Shown: piece by piece, positions 1-8,800 of the stretch | Position numbering within the stretch: the first letter of the stretch is position 1 | Layout of the letters: each line of letters opens with the position of its first letter | Origin: Haliclona indistincta | Lineage: Eukaryota > Porifera > Demospongiae > Haplosclerida > Chalinidae | Assembly: GCA_964017065.1 (NCBI GenBank) | Contig: OZ024785.1 | Coordinates: 8,759,086-8,823,085 of the forward strand | Reading direction: 5' to 3' | Length of the DNA: 64,000 nt | Notes under the pieces: model-generated | Told to the model about the DNA's origin: nothing | Seen by the model: the letters and a program-made list of their open reading frames with translations, nothing else | Database searches by the model: none | Program-made: the position numbers and the translations under genes

Positions 1-567
1 ATTCCATGATACTGTATCTATTTTTAAAATGTTATGCAATAATGAATATACTTTGCCCCCACCACATGCACTTGACAGTGGTTTTTTTCCGGCTCACATT
101 GCAGTACATGGTTGCGTTTATTCTGTTCATTCAGTGCTTGAAGAGTCAAACTTTAAAAATTGAACATATTGCGATGTAATACCAACATTATAGATGCTAT
201 GACTGTTAAATCTGGTCTGAAGCTCGATACATCATTTTTGATCATATAAATGAAGTTTAAATGACTCACAAAAAGTGCTAACCTGCTAAGCTTGTGTGTG
301 TGTATGTGTATGTGTAGGATGAATAGGCTGTGAATATTAGCAATCTGGCACTACATCAGAAAGCTCTCTTCCTGCTAACAATGAATCTACTTACATGGAG
401 GCTTGGAGTGAGTATCTACCTCAAGGATTTGCCACTCCACATACTATTGGTACTTGCAATGAGGTAAATATGTCTATGACTTCAGCTAGACCCTCATTCG
501 ACGCACTCCGCCCCCTATCGCCACACCCCTCGCATTGATAGAGGGTCCCATAGCTCGCTAGACTAGT
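1..567. mobile_element. Right part of a ~690-bp terminal-inverted-repeat element (left end cut by window)
   Basis: This stretch is homologous to the complete element at 14069-14758. Its right terminus (about 483-567) is the inverted-repeat arm ending in GCTAGACTAGT, followed by GTTGA, the same five bases that flank the complete copy. The interior holds an exon-like open stretch (about 344-466, preceded by an AG and followed by GTAAAT) that could be captured coding sequence or chance. The left arm lies outside the window. Confidence 0.6.
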
Positions 568-716
568 GTTGAATGTGTTAATCATTATTGTTTATGTACT
601 CAGTGGTTTGTAAGTATAGCATTCAAATCATTTTATTCTAATATTCGTATAGCCTATTGTAGAAGTATTATATTCATGAGCTGAGAATGTCTTTGTAGTG
701 AGCTATTAATTATAAA

Positions 717-985
717 TGACACTAAATTTATCATGAGCTGGAACCAGCCGCACTAGAGTAATGATTCTCCAGAGTTTGCTATGAGTTTATTTATTAGTCT
801 AGTAAAAAAGATTAATGACACTAATCATGAGCTGGAACAAGCCGCACCAGAGTAATGATTCTCCAGAGTTTGCTATGAGTTTATCTATTAGTCTAGTAAA
901 AAAGATTAATGACACTAATCATGAGCTGGAACCAGCCGCACCAGAGTAATGATTCTCCAGAGCTTGCTATGAGTTTATTGATTAG
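717..985. repeat. Minisatellite, ~96-bp unit, about 3 copies
   Basis: Three head-to-tail units share TCATGAGCTGGAAC, AGCCGCAC and GATTCTCCAGAG and have a period of about 95-97 bp. The paralogous array in the second duplication unit (14904-15265) has four, so copy number changed after the duplication. Units are too long and too similar throughout to be a CRISPR array, and this is an animal genome. Confidence 0.85.
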
Positions 986-1108
986 TCTAGATACATACAC
1001 TGACTTGAGTTGTTTTCCACAGGATCTTCAAAATGAAGAAGTACTTAAATTGTAAGCAAATTAAAATTAACAGACACTGAAGAATGTGTGGATACTCGTG
1101 TGGATATA

Positions 1109-1283
1109 CAGTGGGACCTCGCTAATCCTGACATCTGAATTGTGGACACCCCCTTTTTAAAGGACACCAAATGTGGGCACCAATTGATGACGAGTATATA
1201 TTTTAACCCCTAAAAAGAGGACACCCGTTAATCAGGACAAAAATTGAAGCCCTAACGGTGTCAGGATTAGAGAGGTTCCACTG
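1109..1283. mobile_element. Short MITE with pogo/Jerky-like termini, TA target site
   Basis: The 175-bp element begins CAGTGGGACCTCGCTAATCC and ends with the complementary GGATTAGAGAGGTTCCACTG, flanked by TA on both sides. CAGT...ACCTCG-type ends with TA duplication are typical of Tc1/mariner-superfamily pogo/Tigger/Jerky MITEs. A 160-bp paralogue is at 15372-15531, so insertion preceded the tandem duplication. It has no coding capacity. Confidence 0.75.
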
Positions 1284-1513
1284 TAAAGAAAAAATTTTCT
1301 GTCCCATTAATTTTATGACAATGAAAATGTTCTTTTGGTCAGTAGATGCATATTACACAACACAGTTGCAGTTTAGACATTGATGATTAGCACTGCAATG
1401 CAGATTTCTCTGTTTTTATGGCAGGAATCGAAACAAGATAAATACTAAGAAAAGAAATAATTTTCAAGCAAAATAATTATTAGTCTTTATGTTGCTTGGT
1501 TAGTAAATAAAAA

Positions 1514-1626
1514 TTATTGTTCAAGCAGCAAATCAGCAGCAGTCCCGGGAGTGAGTGATCCCTCTACTACTCTACTCTCCATCTCAGAAAGGCCGGTCAT
1601 TACACGAGGGTGTCTCTTAAGCCTAA

Positions 1627-1630
<4 letters not shown>
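1514..1630 (-). pseudogene. Truncated copy A of the last MMAA exon
   Basis: Read on the minus strand, this matches the final exon of the complete MMAA gene (27086-27230): HPRVMTGLSEMESRVVEG followed by [14 protein letters not shown]. It sits directly beside a (GA)n tract that corresponds to the CT-rich intron preceding the last MMAA exon. No GTPase exons are attached, so it is a 3' fragment carried by the duplicated module. A read-through ORF over the GA tract is artefactual. Confidence 0.8.

Positions 1631-1692
<62 letters not shown>
1630..1692. repeat. (GA)n microsatellite
   Basis: About 60 bp of almost pure GA dinucleotides. It is an expanded form of the polypyrimidine tract (minus strand) in front of the last MMAA exon. 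Shorter or interrupted versions occur at the same place in the other three module copies. Confidence 0.95.
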
Positions 1693-1694
<2 letters not shown>

Positions 1695-2401
1695 AACTTG
1701 TATATCAATTATAATTTATGAATTGATATTAAATTATTCCAAAAGAGATATCAACTTTTGGATTTATATCCTTGAGCATTACAATTCTGCTGCTCTTTTC
1801 ATGTGTCATGTCCATGTATTAACTGTCTCTCTGCTTTCTCTAACAGTCCTAATTTTGTTCGATCCTAATAATTTTTCAGGCTGTCTCACTGTTGCATGAG
1901 TCAGTCCTCAGTCACACTTTTTGATTCATCACTTACTATTGTGTGTACTGCCAAGCCAGAAATAATAATAATCTTATTAATTTTATGGTTTATCAGATCA
2001 GATTTATCACACATTATGAATGATCAACAACATGAATTCTATCAGTATAGTGATAGGTGGTATACTGTAGCTAAGCATGTAAGTTTGATACCTGAACTAC
2101 AGTGAAACAATTTGGTTTGCTGCTGCACAAACTCTCCCAAAACTTTGGATCTTTACGTGCGATCCATCTGTGTGCAGCAACTAGAAACTCACTAATGCGT
2201 ACATGGTACTTGCCTTTTTGCGTACATGGTACTTGATTTATCACGTCCGACCCCCTCATGCATTGGTGTTTGGGTCGGAGGTGCTAGTGGTGCAGTTTTT
2301 ATTTTTTTACCAGTCACAAGTCTTTTTAGAAACTTTCTCGACAAAATGATTGAGGGTCGGAGGCCTTGTTTAGGACGGCGATCCTTAGCTAGGGCCGAAG
2401 A

Positions 2402-2575
2402 CCCTGTTTAGGACGACCCCTCCCGACGATCTTTAGCTAGGGCCCGCGAGGCCCGGTTTAGGACGACCTTCCCGACGATCCTTAGGCTTACCAAGGGCCG
2501 AAAGTCCGGTTTAGGACGACCCTCCCGACTTTGCGCAGTTAGGAGAAGGTTTTTTAGGGTTTAGGGTTTAGTCGT
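2402..2575. repeat. GC-rich tandem repeat, also left arm of an inverted pair
   Basis: Several imperfect units share GTTTAGGACGACC, TCCCGACGATC and CTTAG..AGGGCCG with a period of about 60-70 bp. The stretch 2470-2559 is inverted and repeated at 4192-4280 (about 90 bp, high identity), so the two bracket the first exon of channel copy 1. The end contains about 2.5 TTTAGGG units, too few to mean a telomere. Confidence 0.7.
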
Positions 2576-2865
2576 TACTGTACATTGTAGCTGTACTCTA
2601 GTATATTATTGGAGGGAGGGACGAAATGACGTAACCGTTTGGAATGGGGTAAACTTAGCCGATCCCCCTGGTACACATTGCATAGGTCATGTTTGGACAC
2701 AATTAACGCATGCGAATCAATTGAATGGCATAATTCGGCGAATTCAACTGATTCGGTGAAAATCATGCCTTATTTGGACATAATTAACGCATGCGCATGC
2801 AATGTGTACCAGGCTCTCTATAAAGAGCCTGGGAACGAGCTGGTGCAGTACTTGCTAACTGAGGT

Positions 2866-5800
2866 ATGGCTACTGCAACTGCAGGCAACAGCATTTTACC
2901 ACAGGCAGGACAAGTTTCACTTGAAATGGAGCCACAGTCGGCTAAGACAGCAGCAAGAGATGATGTTGATTATGTCAAGCTTGAAGAAAATGAGGTGAAT
3001 CACGGCTGCATTTTAATCTGCATGAATCCATAGCTATAAAGAAAATAAAGGATGTAGGGTTGTGAAATCTACCACTGGTCCACAATGTAAACTAACAAGG
3101 AACAAGCATGGAATGGTAACACGACTGACTTGGCTAACAGACCATAGATCCCTACATCAGTGGCTGCAGGAGCGCATGAAAGGAAGGAGCGTTTAGCCGC
3201 GATTTATCCAAACGTAAACTGCGGCGCCGTGCGCGTCAAAACTTCCATAATTTTTAGGAAGTTTTTTGGTAAGCGGCCGTTCACTGGTCGGTGGCTTTGA
3301 CGTGCCGTTTTTTTGGCAAGCCGCACGTCAAAGCCACCGACCGGTGAACGGCCGCTTACCAAAAAACTTCCTAAAAATTATGGAAGTTTTGACGCGCACG
3401 GCGCCGCAGTTTACGTTTGGATAAATCGCGGCTAAACGCTCCTTCCTTTCATGCGCTCCTGCAGCCACTGATGTAGGGATCTATGGTCTGTTAGCCAAGT
3501 CAGTCGTGTTACCATTCCATGCTTGTTCCTTGTTAGTTTACATTGTGGACCAGTGGTAGATTTCACAACCCTACATCCTTTTGATTTCGATAGAAATTCT
3601 TTTTAGTTTTCTTGTTTGTGTCCTTTTTTCTTTTTCAGTAAAGTAAAAACTTTTTAGTGAACACCGCTACTAAGGATCGTCGGGAGGGTAGTGCTAACCC
3701 GTCGCTAATAGTGCAAACCCGTGGCTAACAGCGCAAACCCGTGGCTAACAGCGCAAACCATGGACCTAACAGCGCTACTGATCCGTGCAAAACATGGAGA
3801 AGAGCGCTAACCTCTGCATAAGAGGTTTTATCAGTGAAAAAAAAAACGAACCAAAATAGTACTTACCCAGGGGTTGAACCCTAGCGCACTACACTGCTAT
3901 GCACACCACCTACCCCTTGAGTCACCGAGACCTGTTGCTTGCTTGCCTTTGGAACGAGGCTTTATAGTAATAATGCTATTATAATACACGCGCGGGCATG
4001 TCACGTGCTTCATACCCGTGACGTAACACATCCGCACTTCAGGTTGGGTCCATCCCTCGTGCGTATTGCGCAATCACAACAATGGCGTCTAACACGGGTC
4101 ACACTAAAAGTAGGAACGGGGAAATGAGAAACGGAAACGAGGAAATGAAGAAATGGCGCCATTATTGCACTAGAAACTAATAAACCCAAGACCCTAAAAA
4201 CTTTTGCCTAACTGCGCAAAGTCGGGAGGGTCGTCCTAAACCTAGGCTTCGGCCCTTGGTAAGCCTAAGGATCGTCGGGAGGGTTGTCCTAGACAGGTGT
4301 CACAGGAAATCTGGCCGCTAGCAAATTTTGCCGCTGCGACAAATTTTTCTAGGAAATTCGGCAGCATCAGCGACACGGTTTCCTAGGAAATGAAGCACCT
4401 AAGGTGCAGATGCCTCGGTGGAATGACACATTATCCACAAACACAACTATATCCACCATTCCACAAACACAGCAACTGCAGATGCATGTATACAGGATTT
4501 CTGTACAGCAATCACAATGCAGTGCTTTAGTTATGCAATCAGAAGCCAATCAGTGCTAACCACAATTCAACTGGGCGTGTCTACAGTGTGTAGCATGCAC
4601 AGCAGTTACACGCATACCACGAGTGAGATAGCTCCATAGCTTGCTTACATAATTTCTCTGGACCTGCGCTGCTATCCTGTAGTAAATTCTAACCAATCAG
4701 CTTCTAGGCAGTCAACTGTGGACAGCAAGTTCGCCTCCAGTGAAGAAGTCCAGATCGCCAGCAACGGTGAACAAATAGCGCCATAACTCACGAACTAAGC
4801 TTCGTATAAAGTTTTCGCATGTTCGAAAGCGAGATAACACCATGTTCTACTTGCATTGCTAGTTTCAGAGCTTAACTTTCAGCGTGCGCTACAAAACCTA
4901 ACCAGCCGTGAGCAATTCACACGGTAACTTACGCACTAAGCTTTAAAATCAAACTTCTGAAATTCAAATCCGAGCAAGTATCGATTTCTACCCGTGTTGC
5001 TTGTTTCAGCGATTAGTTTTCAGCGAGCTACGAGAAATCGTTGCGACAGACTGACAGAATGACTGACTGACACCACGATTACTGTATGCCTCGTGGCTCC
5101 GCCCACCGAGGCATAATAATTATGGTCGCGTTTAGGAAATTATGCTGCTTACCGCTACTGTCGAGCACAGCCACTATCGGACTCAGTGCTAGTGCACACA
5201 TGATGCCTGTGCTCGTGCTGTTGAGTTACACCTGCTACATCAGTTTAGAGAGTCGAAGGAGTGGTATGCAAACGAAACAAATGGGACTGAGATTATAAGG
5301 CAACTGAGTCGTTACTGCTGGCACATTAGCCTCGTCCCCAGTCCCTCAAAAGAGGGCCTGGTATACACTGATTGCGCACGCGCGGGAAAACGCGTGCGTA
5401 TGATGAATTATTAATTACAGGAGTCGAAAGTTAAGGTACACACCAACGACTGGAGCGCAAAAGATAGAGCATCCTCAAACGACATCTCTGTATAAATGCT
5501 CTAGGAGGGGCTCGAGCGTAGCTGACCAGCAGCTGTTTACTGACAGTGAGCTGTGTTATTTACTACGTCATACTTGGTACTGCAATTTTAGTGAATCTTG
5601 CAAAATTTGCCAGGCGTGTCAACGTCCTTGCATATGCGCAATAGCTAGTTAAGTAACTTTTTAGTATTGTATCTAGCTATTGCGCATGTGCAAAGGGCGT
5701 TTCGTGCACAATACATTTTGCAAGATTCATTAAAACTGCAGTACGGACGTGTACCGAAGGTATCCTATTTCCCCAGAAAATCTGGAGCATGCGCAGTCAG

Positions 5801-8800
5801 TGTATACCAGGCCCTTGGCCCTCTTTTGAGCTATGAGGGACTGGGGGCGAGGCTACTGGCACATTTCCCCGTTCTCATTTCCCCGTTCCTACTACATTCG
5901 GTCACCATCTATAATCGGACACTCGCTCGTACACTTGCAAATACGCTGCACAGATCACACTTGACCAACATATAGACACACACACTTCCTCTGCCTGCAT
6001 TGCAAATTTGCGGCTCGTAACTGCTTCTTTGTCTACTGTGGAGACGAAGAAAGTGGGTAGCCGAAAACATCGATGTTCGGCAAAAGTAATCTATTTCCGG
6101 ACTCCAGTCCTAGTGACTGATAGACAAATAGAGCGGGATTGCTAGTCAGTACTGCAAACACCTTCACCCATCTGCATTACAACGAGCTACAATTGAAAAG
6201 CTCTCGTCTTGCCGTCAGGGTAATTTTCTTTTCTAAAGACACCGGGGTCGAGCAATCTAAGTTCGGTAACTCATGATATTGTTTCAGTGCAATTTATGCT
6301 CAAAGAAAACACGATTGCGATACAGAAACACGTTGGTTGAGTAGAGCAATTGCCTGTCTATCACAATCACCAAAATTCAGTAACCCTGCGTTCGTCTCTT
6401 GATCGCGCAAGCTGCAAACAAAAAATCCAGTGCTTGTAAAACAACGAGTAAACCGAGCATTCCACAAGTTAAATTTGATTCTAAGCCTCTTTGTCTGCAC
6501 TCGCAAAGTAGTTTAGCGCTGATCAGTGACTGGACTAGTGATGGATAGTAATTTTATAGTGAAGTCCTCAAATCAGCAAGCACTGTTCATATCCACCACG
6601 AGTGCAGTCATTGGTCAGCGCTAAGCTACTTTGCGAGTGCAGACAAAGAGGCTTAGAGTCAACCTTGGAAGCCACGCCCACTATTTGGGCTGTTTGCAGC
6701 TTGCGCGATCAAGAGACGAACGCAGGGTTACTGAATTTTGGTGATTGTGATAGACAGGCGATTGCTCTACTCAACCAACGTGTTTCTGTAAATAGATACA
6801 CATTCTAAAACAGTTTTGCTGGATGCACATCAGTGGCGTAACTACGGTAGGGCAGGGGGGCAGTTGTCCCCCCGCTTTTGAAAAACCGGAAGCACATTAA
6901 TAACAGAACTTAGCTTCTAGAAGTCCTCCTGACCTAGAGAGTGAGTCTAGTACACACTCAGCAGTACAGCATACGTTTCGAGCCATCTTTGTTATGGGCT
7001 TTTAGCTAATCAAATGACGTCATCTCATGAATATTAATTAGATTTTGCGTTTGGCGGCGCGCGCATATTAGACTTTCCTATGGCTTGCCCCTCCGCTTCG
7101 TCAATCCTAGTTACGTTCCTGCACATGATAAAATGTACTCATAATGTAAAACTGCTTGTAACAGAAGTCGAACAAATTAAGGGGACGGTTAACAGTTTGC
7201 CTAATTAAATATTCATAAAATAATACTAAAATATAGTGTTGAGACAAAAAGAGCTATAAAGCTAAGATAAGTTGTATTGAATGCACCATCGACTAATCTA
7301 TGTATAAAATAGTCCAGGCCAACAACTGCTACAGTAGAATAAGCCGCAATTGCGCCAAAGCCGATCGCTATAAAACTCGATTTTTCTACGCCAAATTTCG
7401 CGACGAGCGTGCTAAGGCAAGAAGCGAAGTACTCGCCAAACGCTTCTTAAGGATAAACTCTAGGGCGAGATCTATATTGGAAAGAATAGAAACATCTTGT
7501 TTCCGAAAAATTCCCAATAAATGGCTAAAATGGCGAGTTTCAGCGGCTTCCTTAAGCCATTTATTGGGAATTTTTCGGAAACAAGATGTTTCTATTCTTT
7601 CCAATATAGATCTCGCCCTAGAGTTTATCCTTAAGAAGCGTTTGGCGAGTACTTCGCTTCTTGCCTTAGCACGCTCGTCGCGAAATTTGGCGTAGAAAAA
7701 TCGAGTTTTATAGCGATCAGCTTTGGCGCAATTGCGGCTTATTCTACTGTAGCAGTTGTTGGCCTGGACTATTTTATACATAGATTAGTCGATGGTGCAT
7801 TCAATACAACTTATCTTAGCTTTATAGCGCTTTTTGTCTCAACACTATAATTTAGTATTGTTTTATGAATATTTAATTAGGCAAACTGTTAACAGTCCCC
7901 TTAACACAATAGGGCCTTGCCATTAGTGTCATCAAGGGCCAATAAATGCATGGATTATATATAATCAGTATATATTATCTTTTGCTTCCTATTTTTATGT
8001 TCTACATGTATATGTCATTGTTTTTCTTGAAGGAATGGAATGGAGGAATGGAGCTAGAAAGGAATGGAGCTATAGCGATGGAAGCACATACCACTGACGC
8101 ACCTGCTTATAATGATTTGCTGAAAGCTGTCAACGACACATTGTCTGTATCTATGGTTAGTTAGAGTTCCACAGCATAATATCATCTCATGCCATATCCA
8201 CAGGTTGAGGAAATGCTTGATGAAATATTAACACAAAGTCATGCAATTGTTTCACCCAAAATGTTACATTCTGAGGCAATTCCTTTGCATATAGCAGCTG
8301 CACGCAGAGGTCCTTTGTTTATTACTGTAACATGCAAAATTGTGAAATATTTGGACAAGAAAAGCCATGCTCTCTTGTTTGAGTTAGCAGAGGATGAGAA
8401 GTCTGATGACACTACAGTAAATGACTATAGAATGCTATTAGTCACCACATGCATCTAAATAAATTTTATAGGTAGCAGCAATCATTGACAAGATTTTGGA
8501 GTCTCACCCGATTGAGGAATCCGAACAAGCAACCCGTTTTATGCAAATATGTTCAAAGTATGAATGTTCAAATGGTAGTCGTGCAGTCACAGCAACAGTG
8601 ATATGGAGATACTATTGTCAACACCTGGATTTTTACCATGACGTGGTAATAACATCACACATGCACTCAGTGTACTATCCCATGTTTTGTGTCTCACAAC
8701 TAATTTTCTTTGTCAGTTGTCTGCTTCAGTGAGGGAGGATGTTCCACTTGCTGTACTTAAAGAATTCAACATTGATCTCTACTCTAATGCATGCTGGGAC

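Noticed and set aside
717..985. Regular ~96-bp repeats that resemble a CRISPR array at a glance
   Set aside because: The whole unit repeats with no unique spacers, and the context is an animal genome; it is a minisatellite.
2553..2575. TTTAGGG-like units suggesting an interstitial telomere
   Set aside because: Only about 2.5 units inside a different tandem repeat, and the animal repeat is normally TTAGGG.
7300..7781. Two identical-looking 131-residue ORFs on opposite strands
   Set aside because: They are produced by the 350-bp palindrome; there is no independent coding signal and no homology I recognise.
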